This document shows, piece by piece, positions 7,074 through 15,735 of a DNA stretch of 34,524 nucleotides. The stretch covers positions 1 through 34,524 of the forward strand of contig JAKAAA010000002.1 of assembly GCA_021797295.1 (NCBI GenBank), written 5' to 3'. This stretch comes from Thermoplasmata archaeon. GTDB lineage: Archaea; Thermoplasmatota; Thermoplasmata; Thermoplasmatales; Thermoplasmataceae. Numbering within the stretch: the first letter of the stretch is position 1; each line of letters opens with the position of its first letter. The notes under the pieces were generated by a model. That model had not been told where the DNA came from. It worked only from the letters and a program-made list of their open reading frames with translations, and ran no database searches. A program made the translations under genes and the position numbers.

Positions 7074-9749
7074 TCATTTTTTAAGCAGGTCTCCCAGCCT
7101 CCTGTAGAGGGTGTCATCACAGGGATAATTTAAATAATCTGCAATGAATTCATCCGGATTGCTTTTATATTTCAGGAATCTGCCTATGTATTTTTTTAGC
7201 TGTTCCACTGACCTGTTATCTGGCTGCTTAAAATCTATGCCATTGGAATTTTCACCTGTATTTATTTTTCCCCTGAGGCTAATATATCCTATTGCAATAT
7301 CTATATTATTCACATCTATGCTGTTCTTTATGGCATAAAGCATGCGGTATGCCAGTAGCTGTACTCTGTGATGCGGCGATCTTTCCGTGGTCTTGTCTGT
7401 CTTATAATCAAGTATTACATACCTTTTTCCATCACTGAATACCGCATCAAGTTTTCCAAAGAACATTATTGAATCAGGTTCATCCGAGAACTCGGGAAAC
7501 ATCTGGTTTACCCTTGCTATTACTGAAACCTCAGATTCTACCTGCTTCATATTATATACAGACTTTATCTGGTTTACAACAGCAGTTATATTATCCAGAA
7601 CCTTCATGTCCTTCATGGATAATATCTCTTCCTGAATCTCACCCTTATAAAATGATTCTGCCATCTCATGGGCATTCAATCCATAATAAAGCGCCTCTGT
7701 CTTTTCATTTAATTTTAAAATATTATTCTTTAAAAGCCAGTAGGGGTTGTCCAGGCTTATAAGAGAGTAAGAAAGGACATTTTTTGATTTGAAAAATTCA
7801 TATATTTTCTCCCTGAGCCATCCATCATCCTGTTTAATAGTTTTCTCAGAAGCGGTATAATTTCCGGAGACAAACTGGAAGTATGCCTCATCATATCTGG
7901 TTTTATCGGGCATGGGAGACTTCTCACTGAATGCCTCATCAATAACAAGCTCAGAATATTCAGGTATGAGATAGCCAGGGGCCTCCCTGGTTGATGCACA
8001 TATCCACAATTTTTCCCTTGCCCTGGTAAAGGCAACAAAATCAATCCGTACACCCTCATTTTTTAACTCATCATCCACATTTATTCTTCTTACTGTCTCT
8101 ATTATGGATGAAACTATCAGATCTATATACGCATCTGATACCCTTGGTTTTTTTGGAAGATATACTACACGGTCAAATTCCCTGCCCTTTGCCTTATGCA
8201 CGGTGGTAAGGATCAATTTTGAATTGCCCGGCTTCACTCCATTTTCGGAGTACGATAAATCGAGGAAATCAAAAAAGTTTTCCCTTGTATATTCATTTTC
8301 ACCCTGGAAGAACTCATCAATGGAGGATTTAACAGTGGATGCAGTTAGGAAATATTCCTGGCTTATAGATGCCGCTACCGGCAGTATTCTGGTATCGAAT
8401 AGTTTCTTTATGTCCTCTCTTGACAGTTCCATGTTTCTCAATGAAAAAAAGGGGTTTCCCCTGTCGAACCTGTCTATAGTGCTTCCATCACTCTGCATTG
8501 ATTCCGAAATTTCAAAGGCCTCTTTTAAAGATAATCCGGAGAATGGTGTTACCATGGCTGAAATGATATCATCATCTGTATCATATAGAATTCCACGGAG
8601 AAACAGAGTAATATCTTTTTTTGCCTCGTTGACGGAATGCACATTTGAATCGCTGGAATAATCAATGCTATATTTGTCAAGGAGTGTAGATAGGGTTTCT
8701 ATCTGGGCATTTGTCCTTGCGATTATGCCTGTTGTACCATCATGATTGGCGATTTCTGATATCCTGTTTATTACGGATTCTTCAGGTGATTCGGACTGTA
8801 TTATGGTGACCTTATCACCCTTATCATGCACGCCCCTGAAATTCTCGAGCTCTTCTGTATCTTTTTCAAATTTCATGTAGTAATTCTTGGAATATTCCAG
8901 AATAGTATCTGTGCTCCTGTAGTTCGTTTTCATATTTTCTTTGGACACACTTTTATCCGCAAGCAATGAATTGAATACGGATAATGCACCTCCCTGGAAC
9001 CCGAAAATAGACTGTTTTCTGTCACCCACCATGAATCTTATCTCTCCGGAAGATCTAGCGATGGATGCTTCTATATCATTAATATCCTGCAGCTCATCAA
9101 CGAATACATATTTGTAAACCTTTTTTTCATTAAATTTCTGAAATTCAAAGAGCAGGTCATTGAAATCCATATTTCCCTTTTTCTCTTCATAATATTTGAA
9201 TGCCTGGTAAAAATAATCAAATAGATACTGCTCCTCATCTGAAGTGATATTTCTTACCCTGCCGGTAGCGAATTTTTCCCTTATATTTTCTGATATTTTT
9301 TTCCTGAACTTCTCTAGAGCTTCGGGGGTAATGCCGAAACTTTTGATATATCTTATGGCATTTTCCAGCTTGGGAACAATTTCATTCACTACGTAATCCC
9401 GGCCGTAATTGAAGGCCCTCAGCTCTCTTAACCTTTTATATATAAGATATCTGGCAAGATTGTATGAAATAATGGAATTTTCTGATTTCACACCGGGCAG
9501 ATGGTTGAATGCCAGTGCATGGAATGTATATATATTTATATCATAGGCAGTATATCCCTCAATTTTCCTTGCGATCAACTTTTTATCTATGGTATCCTGA
9601 AGCTGTGCTACCGCATTATTGGTAAATGTAATGCAAAGTATGCTGTCCGGTGATACACCTCCCTCTATGAGATTAACCACCTCATCTGCTATTCTGGTTG
9701 TTTTTCCCGTTCCTGGATTTGATATTACCAGCGTATCCTTATTTATCAT
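7074..9749 (-). CDS. UvrD/AddA-like helicase with C-terminal RecB-type nuclease
   Basis: This 891-residue superfamily 1 helicase and nuclease likely processes DNA ends or recombination intermediates. Helicase motifs run in order: Walker A PGTGKTT at residues 12-18, FTNNAV, Walker B FVDELQD near 213-219, GDRKQSIFGFQGG, NYRST, TTVHKAKGREFD and FVAFTRAR. The C-terminus carries the PD-(D/E)XK nuclease of the RecB family: His near 693 in NAHEMAE, Asp near 766 in GKLDAVF, DYK near 779-781 and the QLLAYR motif. The protein starts only 12 residues before Walker A, so the usual Q motif is absent. An AddB-like partner is not visible nearby. A TATA-like sequence before the ATG suggests independent transcription. 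Confidence 0.88.
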   Translation of the reverse strand: MINKDTLVISNPGTGKTTRIADEVVNLIEGGVSPDSILCITFTNNAVAQLQDTIDKKLIARKIEGYTAYDINIYTFHALAFNHLPGVKSENSIISYNLARYLIYKRLRELRAFNYGRDYVVNEIVPKLENAIRYIKSFGITPEALEKFRKKISENIREKFATGRVRNITSDEEQYLFDYFYQAFKYYEEKKGNMDFNDLLFEFQKFNEKKVYKYVFVDELQDINDIEASIARSSGEIRFMVGDRKQSIFGFQGGALSVFNSLLADKSVSKENMKTNYRSTDTILEYSKNYYMKFEKDTEELENFRGVHDKGDKVTIIQSESPEESVINRISEIANHDGTTGIIARTNAQIETLSTLLDKYSIDYSSDSNVHSVNEAKKDITLFLRGILYDTDDDIISAMVTPFSGLSLKEAFEISESMQSDGSTIDRFDRGNPFFSLRNMELSREDIKKLFDTRILPVAASISQEYFLTASTVKSSIDEFFQGENEYTRENFFDFLDLSYSENGVKPGNSKLILTTVHKAKGREFDRVVYLPKKPRVSDAYIDLIVSSIIETVRRINVDDELKNEGVRIDFVAFTRAREKLWICASTREAPGYLIPEYSELVIDEAFSEKSPMPDKTRYDEAYFQFVSGNYTASEKTIKQDDGWLREKIYEFFKSKNVLSYSLISLDNPYWLLKNNILKLNEKTEALYYGLNAHEMAESFYKGEIQEEILSMKDMKVLDNITAVVNQIKSVYNMKQVESEVSVIARVNQMFPEFSDEPDSIMFFGKLDAVFSDGKRYVILDYKTDKTTERSPHHRVQLLAYRMLYAIKNSIDVNNIDIAIGYISLRGKINTGENSNGIDFKQPDNRSVEQLKKYIGRFLKYKSNPDEFIADYLNYPCDDTLYRRLGDLLKK

Positions 9750-9863
9750 TCAGAAACTAATAGTGTACTGTTTAATAAATTATAAGGTTTTTTTTGAGTA
9801 TTGAATGGACTTTTTATGCTATCCTTTGATTAAACTTAATATATGTAAAAATGATACACAAGA

Positions 9864-9948
9864 GCAGAGGTTACCGAGTTAGGACAAAGGCGCTAGATTA
9901 AGGGTCTAGTCTCGAAGGAGTTCGCGGGTTCAAATCCCGTCCTCTGCA
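9864..9948 (+). tRNA. tRNA-Leu, anticodon reads AAG
   Basis: The acceptor stem gcagagg/cctctgc is perfect with discriminator A. The anticodon stem ctaga/tctag is perfect and encloses the seven-base loop ttaaggg, so the anticodon at 9900-9902 is AAG. A long variable arm with stem ctc/gag and the T arm gcggg-ttcaaat-cccgt confirm a class II tRNA, and discriminator A favours leucine over serine. CCA is not encoded. Position 10-25 would be an A-C mismatch in the D stem. An A at the wobble position is unusual for archaea (see findings). A TATA-like element lies about 25 bases upstream. Confidence 0.85.
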
Positions 9949-10430
9949 TAGTTCTAAAGGTTTAAAATGTTGAAATTTAACCTGGAATTATTACAATATT
10001 AACTTTTTTTGTGTAAATTTTTTCTGATAATTGGCAATTTTTAACACAACTCCAAAAGATGGACAATTGTGTGATATAAATCCTTTAAAAACTAATATTT
10101 GTTAATATTATAAAACATTAGCTAATGGAACTCTTTTAACTTCAACTATGCTATCAAAATCAGAATCGTTGATAACAATTTCACCGATATCAATTAGTAA
10201 TAGATTCAATATTTCATTTGACTTGATAGTTAATAACATATTATATTAATTACAGAAATAGTTATCTAAATTACTGACTATACTTTTTATACCAACATTA
10301 AACATTCGTAATAATAGAATTGTGAGCAAATAGATAATTCATCTATGTTTAGTATGATAAGATCTCATACATAAAACAATTTAGAACTAACCCGTTTTAA
10401 AGTTTAGAACTTATTTTTATTTGCTATATT
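9949..10430. other. AT-rich gene-free stretch after tRNA-Leu
   Basis: No convincing gene is seen. The minus strand has one short open frame, 10108-10239, of 43 codons (beginning MLLTIKSNEI, ending VPLANVL) with no recognisable family; it may be chance or a remnant. A 6-bp inverted repeat, atagat/atctat, lies at 10330-10346. Base composition is clearly more AT-rich than the flanking genes. A degenerate tail downstream of a tRNA gene could be an old integration scar, but no repeat of the tRNA 3' end was found in the window. Confidence 0.4.
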
Positions 10431-11561
10431 TTATTTCCCAAGAATTTTCTGTACCTTGCTGTATATATCTTCACTACAGGATACAAGAATCTGTCTGTTT
10501 TCCATCTCTCCAGAAAGCGCCATTGCAATTGAAGACACTTCTGTAATTTCCCTTTTTTTACCGCCGTAATACACTGTAGCATAATTCTTGATCCTGCCTT
10601 TCCCGGAAAAATACAGTGGTGGGACTATGTCGATTATATAATCATGTGCATTGAATTCTGTCAGCACATCTTTAATGGTATCTAAATGCTCCTTGCTATA
10701 TCTACCCCTGTACGCCACCTTATACAGTTCACGGTTCAAGATGCGCCTTAACATAAATGAAGAATGTCCGTTCTTGATTTTCTCCATGAATTCAAAATCG
10801 GTTAGCTTGATATCCTCAACGCCTCTCCCCTCCATGTCTATATATGCATAACCGAGCATCTTCTGTGCAATTCTGCATGTTTTATGGAAATAGACAGTGT
10901 TGAACATCAGGATTCTTGTTATTATTATAGATTCAATTGTAGGTATGGATTTTTCCACGCCGATGAGCTCATTATCATCTATCATGATCGTGTTGAATAG
11001 TCTTTTGTAATCGATCTGCCCCATTGTTACGCCGCAGAAAAGTGCATCCCTCCTGAGATAATCAATTTCATCCACATCAAGAGGTCCGCTGACCATTTCT
11101 GAAAACAAAGGATATTTTTTCGATGAACCTGTTGCAACATCCGCTATATCTTTTGGATTATATCCATATTTTTTCAGTATATCGGGTATGTTACTATCGC
11201 CATAAGGAGGTGATCCGGTAATAATTTTTTCTGTAATATCCTCATGAACGACACCGTAAAGGCTGTGGAATTCATCCTCTATTCCATGGCTGAAAGGCAT
11301 ATGGCCTATATCGTGTAAAAGCGCAGCCAGTGCAGGAATATCATTATTAATTCCCAGTGCCTCCATGAGTTCTTTCGTCAGGAACATGGAACCCAGTGAA
11401 TGTTCAAATCTTGTGTGATTTGCCCCCGGAAATACAGTATTGCATAAGCCCAGCTGTTTGATATACCTTAACCTCTGAAAATATTTTGAATCAACTATTT
11501 CACTGAATATTCCATCTATTTTTATCGGCCCGTTAACAGGGTCCTGAATAATTTTATACAT
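10431..11561 (-). CDS. HD-domain phosphohydrolase, SAMHD1/dGTPase-like
   Basis: From the ATG at 11561 the protein has 376 residues. It has the metal-binding HD pattern: His54 in TRFEHSLG, His83-Asp84 in LLHDIGHMPFSH, and a later Asp in a DEIDYLRRD block typical of SAMHD1-like dNTP triphosphohydrolases. The family cleaves dNTPs or other nucleotides; the exact substrate is not visible. The open frame extends to a GTG at 11585, but that start would lie inside the SRP RNA ending near 11577, so the ATG at 11561 (or 11573) is preferred. The true start sequence MYKIIQDPVNGPI matches how this family usually begins. Neighbours give no functional clue. Confidence 0.85.
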   Translation of the reverse strand: MYKIIQDPVNGPIKIDGIFSEIVDSKYFQRLRYIKQLGLCNTVFPGANHTRFEHSLGSMFLTKELMEALGINNDIPALAALLHDIGHMPFSHGIEDEFHSLYGVVHEDITEKIITGSPPYGDSNIPDILKKYGYNPKDIADVATGSSKKYPLFSEMVSGPLDVDEIDYLRRDALFCGVTMGQIDYKRLFNTIMIDDNELIGVEKSIPTIESIIITRILMFNTVYFHKTCRIAQKMLGYAYIDMEGRGVEDIKLTDFEFMEKIKNGHSSFMLRRILNRELYKVAYRGRYSKEHLDTIKDVLTEFNAHDYIIDIVPPLYFSGKGRIKNYATVYYGGKKREITEVSSIAMALSGEMENRQILVSCSEDIYSKVQKILGK

Positions 11562-11576
11562 GATAATAACCATAAT

Positions 11577-11879
11577 ACTGGACACGCCTGGTTCAGTCCA
11601 GGTGTTTTGGTAGCGTCCTCCACTTCCTCTCCTCCCCGCACCCTCTCAGCATCGATGGTCCAGGATACCGTTGTTCCCTTCCGGGCCTGGCGGGGTTTTC
11701 CCGGCAAATTGCATACATATCTTCCTTTGAAGTTATACATGCCAACCCCCGATCCAAAAGGACAGAGACTCTACGATTCCATGGAGACTGCCAAAGGCCT
11801 GGTTGCCCTTGCCAGGCAGTCGCCCCCGCATTTCGGCACGGGTCACAGGGAGGGCCTGGCTCCCCGGTCTAGTCCAGTA
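11577..11879 (-). ncRNA. Signal recognition particle 7S RNA
   Basis: A GC-rich island of about 300 bases stands out from the AT-rich surroundings. On the minus strand it contains the helix 8 signature ccaggcccggaaggga (11675-11690), the GGAA tetraloop region bound by SRP54. The 5' part has the archaeal Alu-domain pattern (gaccggggagccaggccc, then ctgtgacccg and tgcgggggcga). The ends pair: gtccagta at 11872-11879 with tactggac at 11576-11583, forming the closing helix. This RNA scaffolds SRP19 and SRP54 for co-translational targeting to the membrane. Exact ends are uncertain by a few bases. Frames read across it on either strand are artefacts. Confidence 0.92.
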
Positions 11880-11912
11880 TTACAGCAATGTAGACATGTT
11901 AAAAAAATTTTG

Positions 11913-12416
11913 CTATTGTTTGAAATATTCCCGTGCCTTGATATAATCTTCCGGATGGTTCAGATTGAAGAAACTATTATCTGATATTTCTATGTTAGTA
12001 TATGAAAGCTCTTTATTTTCAGGCCTTTTAAAGAAGATAGATATTCCTGATAGCTCTCCGTTTACTTTCAGTGTTGCTATTTCTTTGCTGACTGACCCTG
12101 ACAGCTCAATAAACTTTTCCAGAAGGTTTCTCGAGAATATCACATCTGCCGGAAGAACAAGTGCAGGCACAGAACAACTATGCAGCGAGTGTTTAAGATC
12201 CTCTGAATAGTTTCCCATGCCAGCTATAATCTTAACTTCTCCTGTATCTGATAGAAATTCTGTGTTTTTGCTGATGCAAATATTAACTCTGAAGCCCATT
12301 TGTTGCAACAAGTCAATGATTCTGTATAATACCGGCTTCCCGTCAATCTCCAGGAGCATTTTTTTATTATTCCTCATTCTGGTTCCCCTGCCGCCGGCCA
12401 TTATTACTGCATCCAC
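11913..12416 (-). CDS. CobY-like NTP transferase (adenosylcobinamide-phosphate guanylyltransferase candidate)
   Basis: This 167-residue nucleotidyltransferase starts with a GTG that places the canonical opening MDAVIMAGGRGTRM at residue 1; no upstream in-frame ATG exists and a TATA-like element lies just before. The GG.GTRM loop binds GTP, followed by LLEIDGKPVL. The middle has an LPADVIF segment in the place of the metal-binding Asp. The ending FNLNHPEDYIKAREYF resembles archaeal CobY (FNINTKDDL...A). CobY attaches GMP to adenosylcobinamide phosphate in cobamide synthesis or salvage. No other cobalamin gene is in view, so a MobA-like or other guanylyltransferase role remains possible. Confidence 0.6.
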   Translation of the reverse strand: MDAVIMAGGRGTRMRNNKKMLLEIDGKPVLYRIIDLLQQMGFRVNICISKNTEFLSDTGEVKIIAGMGNYSEDLKHSLHSCSVPALVLPADVIFSRNLLEKFIELSGSVSKEIATLKVNGELSGISIFFKRPENKELSYTNIEISDNSFFNLNHPEDYIKAREYFKQ

Positions 12417-12820
12417 CGACTTAAATGACGAATATATAATTTAGTCTTGCTATTTTTAAATTGATTTATCCAGAATTTCCCAATTATTTCCAGTTCAATA
12501 TAATTATTTGCCTGCTGAATGTCCTACTACTGTACATATAAACGGTCATAACTTCTATGAATAACTTCATGGAAACAATGGAAATGTTATACCCACTATC
12601 AAGTTTGATAATATCCAGTCCGGAGAATAATAGTAATGAATGAAATTATGGGTTAGAACATTCACTAGGGATATAAATAAAACTCCTACTGTATGAGTTG
12701 TAATTAGCAGAGATGAAAGTACTCAGTATATCATTCTAACTTTAACTTCGGCCAAATTTTCAGTGTTTCAGTTCTGTACAATACGCACATATTTATAATC
12801 AATATTTAATATTGTATAGT
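12417..12820. other. Intergenic stretch with possible gene remnant
   Basis: No intact gene is seen. One plus-strand frame has short fragments broken by a stop at 12562-12564; the downstream part (12565-12630) reads NGNVIPTIKFD, which faintly recalls the VPT segment of glutaredoxin-like proteins, and a fragment before the stop reads ECPTTVHINGHNFYE. This could be a decayed small gene or chance. The right end carries the promoter of the methyltransferase gene. Confidence 0.35.
12792..12799 (+). promoter_or_regulatory. TATA box of methyltransferase gene
   Basis: The element tttataat is centred about 25 bases before the ATG at 12821, with no ribosome-binding site between, so the transcript should be leaderless. 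This decides against the TTG start three codons upstream. Confidence 0.6.
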
Positions 12821-13414
12821 ATGAAAGACTATTATGTTGATGGTGAGGAAAAATTTGGGTACTTCACGACATCATTTTATGACGTTTTTGCATGGCGCAT
12901 GCTCAAAAAGCTTTATAGTTTTACGATTCAGGAAATAAAAAATATGTCTCCAACATCTGTGCTTGATATAGGTGCAGGACCGGGAAGACTTTCAGTAATG
13001 GTGGCAAAGCAATTCCCCAACGCAGAATTTTATACTGTTGATCCGTCGGAATATATGGTTAGAGTGGAGAATAAAAATTTTGAGAAGGCAGGGATAAAAG
13101 CCACATGCAAGCTTGGAAGTAGTAGGGAAATACCCTTTGATAGGAAATTCGATCTGATATTTACAACACTATCGTTCCATCACTGGGAAAACAGGGATAG
13201 CAGTATTTCATATATACTGTCAAAGCTTTCTGATAAGGGGACTTTTCTCATCATAGAATTTATGGAGGATAATTACAAATCACCCATGTCACTGCATAAA
13301 AAACATTCAATATCAAAGAAATATGCAGAATCTCTCCATTTTGACGGTTATGAAAGGAAAATAAATACATCAGGGGAATTCATCGCCCTGAGTTTTACGA
13401 AAATTTCCCCCTAA
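12821..13414 (+). CDS. Class I SAM-dependent methyltransferase
   Basis: This 197-residue Rossmann-fold methyltransferase has motif I VLDIGAGPGRLS near residues 47-58, an acidic end to strand 2 (YTVDPSEYM), motif II/III-like FDLIFTTLSFHHW, and GTFLIIEF after a short helix. These belong to the small-molecule Methyltransf_11/25 group; the substrate cannot be told. The N-terminus, with KFGYFTTSFYDVFAWRM, resembles the lid of methyltransferases acting on quinone precursors or small metabolites, but this is weak. It converges with the ubiD gene and the two stop codons overlap (13411-13414). UbiD and methyltransferases meet in quinone synthesis, so a link is possible but unproven. Confidence 0.82.
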   Translation: MKDYYVDGEEKFGYFTTSFYDVFAWRMLKKLYSFTIQEIKNMSPTSVLDIGAGPGRLSVMVAKQFPNAEFYTVDPSEYMVRVENKNFEKAGIKATCKLGSSREIPFDRKFDLIFTTLSFHHWENRDSSISYILSKLSDKGTFLIIEFMEDNYKSPMSLHKKHSISKKYAESLHFDGYERKINTSGEFIALSFTKISP

Positions 13415-14856
13415 TTCTGTGACTGTTCCATTTTTTTTATTATATCGTCAGCCTTTTTTTCAACATCCGATGTCATGGATAATGTATCTGGCCATGGCCT
13501 GTTGTAATTTTCAGCAGGGGATTTTCTGGTTGCGTCAATTCCCATTTTTGATCCCAGGTTGAATAGCCTTGCCGGATGGTCAAGTGAATCAGTTGGAGTA
13601 TTTGGCACCATAAAAACATCGTTCACAGGATCTATTCTTGTGGTCATCGCCCACATGACCTGCTTCATATCATGTACATCCACATCATCATCGACCACAA
13701 CGACTATTTTGGTAAACATCATCTGACCCGTGCCCCAGATGGCGAACATAACCTTTTTTGCCTGCCCCGGGTACCTCTTCTTTATTGATACAACTATCAT
13801 GTTGCTTACAACAGTTTCTTCAGGTATGTTCATATCCACAATTTCAGGTATCTGTATCTGTATAAGCGGGAGAAACATCCTCTCTATTGCCTTCCCGATT
13901 TTTACATCCTCATGCCACAATTTCCCCACTATTGTGGTGGAATAAATTGGGTTCAGCTTCTGCACAATTTTTTTGATATGGAATACAGGAAACTCCTCTT
14001 CCAGCGAGTAATACCCAGTATGGTCTCCGAAAGGACCTTCCACCCTTGTTTCACTGGGGTCTATGTAACCCTCCAGCACTATCTGCGAGCTTCTGGGGTA
14101 CTCAAGATTCACAGTTTCTCCTTTTATAAGTTCAAGGTGTTTTTTGGCCAGTATGCCCCTGAATGAAAATTCATCTATGCCATTCGGGAGTGGCGCTATG
14201 GATGAAAAGAATGTTAAAGGGTCAACACCTATGGCAACTGCAACATCCATTATTTTTCCCTCCTTTTTATAGCGGTCCATATGCTCTGCTCCACCCTTGT
14301 GGATATGCCAGTGCATACCCGCTGTTTCATCATCATATACCTGCATTCTGTATGTGCCCACGTTCCTTGTGCCGGTATCAGGGTCCTTGGTTACGACCAC
14401 CGGCATTGTTATATAACGCCCCCCATCCTTCGGCCAGTTTTTTGTTATTGGATATTCAGTGAGATGTGGATCAACCACCTCAAATTCAGACCCCTTCCTG
14501 TTGTACACCTTGGGTTTTATACCGCTCATTTCCTTGAGCATTTCAAGTCCTCTTGATATCATGGACTCAGTGTCATCAGGTATCCTGACTATATTTTTCA
14601 ATTTAAGCCCGATGTTGTATGGTGTATCACCCAGTATTGCCTCGATCTTTTTTTCAGATGAAAATATATTGCCTAAAACGGGCATCTTTGAACCCCTGAC
14701 TCTGTTGAACAGTATAGTTTTCTTCTTACCTATCCGCTCCTCCTCACTCAGTATATAGGTCAGTTCAAGTTCCGGGTCTACCTCCTCGTTTATCTTTATA
14801 ATGTCATTATTGCCTTCCTCGTATTTTATAAAATCATTCAAATCGTCAAAAGTCAT
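13411..14856 (-). CDS. ubiD: UbiD-family prenylated-FMN-dependent decarboxylase
   Basis: From the ATG at 14856 the enzyme has 481 residues, standard for UbiD. Recognisable blocks are GTYRMQVYDDETAGMHWHIHKGG, where Mn and cofactor bind, EYPRSSQIVLEGYIDP, and GPFGDHTGYY near residues 276-285 with the catalytic Glu/Arg surroundings, then KLWHEDVKIGKAIERMFLP. The family removes or adds CO2 on unsaturated acids using prenylated FMN made by UbiX; no ubiX is in view. Roles in archaea include quinone synthesis and, in some lineages, mevalonate-pathway decarboxylation; Thermoplasmatales are known for a different mevalonate route, so the quinone role is more likely here. The frame also has a TTG at 14862, but a TATA-like element (14874-14883) fits the ATG. 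Confidence 0.9.
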   Translation of the reverse strand: MTFDDLNDFIKYEEGNNDIIKINEEVDPELELTYILSEEERIGKKKTILFNRVRGSKMPVLGNIFSSEKKIEAILGDTPYNIGLKLKNIVRIPDDTESMISRGLEMLKEMSGIKPKVYNRKGSEFEVVDPHLTEYPITKNWPKDGGRYITMPVVVTKDPDTGTRNVGTYRMQVYDDETAGMHWHIHKGGAEHMDRYKKEGKIMDVAVAIGVDPLTFFSSIAPLPNGIDEFSFRGILAKKHLELIKGETVNLEYPRSSQIVLEGYIDPSETRVEGPFGDHTGYYSLEEEFPVFHIKKIVQKLNPIYSTTIVGKLWHEDVKIGKAIERMFLPLIQIQIPEIVDMNIPEETVVSNMIVVSIKKRYPGQAKKVMFAIWGTGQMMFTKIVVVVDDDVDVHDMKQVMWAMTTRIDPVNDVFMVPNTPTDSLDHPARLFNLGSKMGIDATRKSPAENYNRPWPDTLSMTSDVEKKADDIIKKMEQSQN

Positions 14857-14886
14857 ATGCAATAATGCCTTGATTAAATATAATTT

Positions 14887-15714
14887 TTATCTCATAAAAT
14901 GTATTCTGGGTTTTATTACAGAATCATAAAAGTCCATCAGGGATATTATCACTATAAGTATTCCCGTAATGAGTGCAAGTATGCCGGCTATTATCAGAAT
15001 AGCAGATAGTGTGTCACCCAGAGCAACCGGAATACCCACAAAGTTTATAGAAATCATGGAGGCTCCGGTTATTATCATCCCGATAGCGAATATAAAGAGA
15101 CCCATGGAACCAGCCGATTCTGATAGAAAATCAAAAACGATCTGTGTAGATTTAAACAGAAATGCCAGAATCAGCAGAATCTCCATGATAATAAATGCCT
15201 GAGCCCACAGTGCAGAATTTAAATAAGACGTGCCGAAGGTGAATATATATGGCATCAGTGGATATCCAGACATAGCAATGTAAGCGAGCATGGCGGCTAT
15301 TATTATCATCACCCGTGATAATAATTCGTCATCCTTGAAATAATAATACATAAATCCGAAGGCAAGTCCTACGAACCCGACGATTCCCGGGAATAGTCCG
15401 GTACCGCTATTTATTTCCAGTATTATTTCTGACAGAAAAATTATAAAAAACAATCCCAGGGAAAGAAATATTAGGCGGTCTGTAATTTTAAGCTTTCCGG
15501 ATTGGTATATGCTGAGAGCTATTACCGCATAAAGCACATCAAACAGAATGATGAGCACCAGGCCAGTTTTGAATAATAAACTATGGTGGCCTGATATGGA
15601 ATATATAGTATTAATCAGTGAAGCCACTATAAAAAAAGCTATGGATGCAAGAAGAAGTAGATGTGAAATCTTATTTAACCGTGCCCTGGAATCTTCACCT
15701 TTATAATATGACAT
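14887..15714 (-). CDS. Eight-helix membrane protein of unknown function
   Basis: The 275-residue protein has about eight hydrophobic segments and short polar loops, with basic residues at the C-terminal end (KPRIHFMR), suggesting an integral membrane protein of the cytoplasmic membrane. I recognise no family motif. It begins 21 bases after the HxlR regulator stop on the same strand and ends 30 bases before the ubiD ATG, so it is probably co-transcribed with the regulator and the small protein upstream. A transport or sensing role would be guesswork. Confidence 0.75.
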   Translation of the reverse strand: MSYYKGEDSRARLNKISHLLLLASIAFFIVASLINTIYSISGHHSLLFKTGLVLIILFDVLYAVIALSIYQSGKLKITDRLIFLSLGLFFIIFLSEIILEINSGTGLFPGIVGFVGLAFGFMYYYFKDDELLSRVMIIIAAMLAYIAMSGYPLMPYIFTFGTSYLNSALWAQAFIIMEILLILAFLFKSTQIVFDFLSESAGSMGLFIFAIGMIITGASMISINFVGIPVALGDTLSAILIIAGILALITGILIVIISLMDFYDSVIKPRIHFMR

Positions 15715-15735
15715 GCAAGCCTTAACTAAAACTCC

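Noticed and set aside
7757..8059. Second minus-strand frame inside the helicase gene, hinting at a frameshift
   Set aside because: The main frame is continuous and carries all motifs through this region, so no frameshift is needed.
10108..10239. 43-codon minus-strand frame as a toxin or antitoxin gene
   Set aside because: It is short, AT-rich and lacks any diagnostic motif; kept only as a note in the gene-free stretch.
11561..11585. GTG start of the HD hydrolase at 11585
   Set aside because: It would overlap the 3' end of the SRP RNA; the ATG at 11561 gives a family-typical N-terminus.
11522..11984. Open frames across 11522-11740 (minus) and 11607-11984 (plus)
   Set aside because: The region is the SRP RNA; its GC-rich composition creates open frames by chance.
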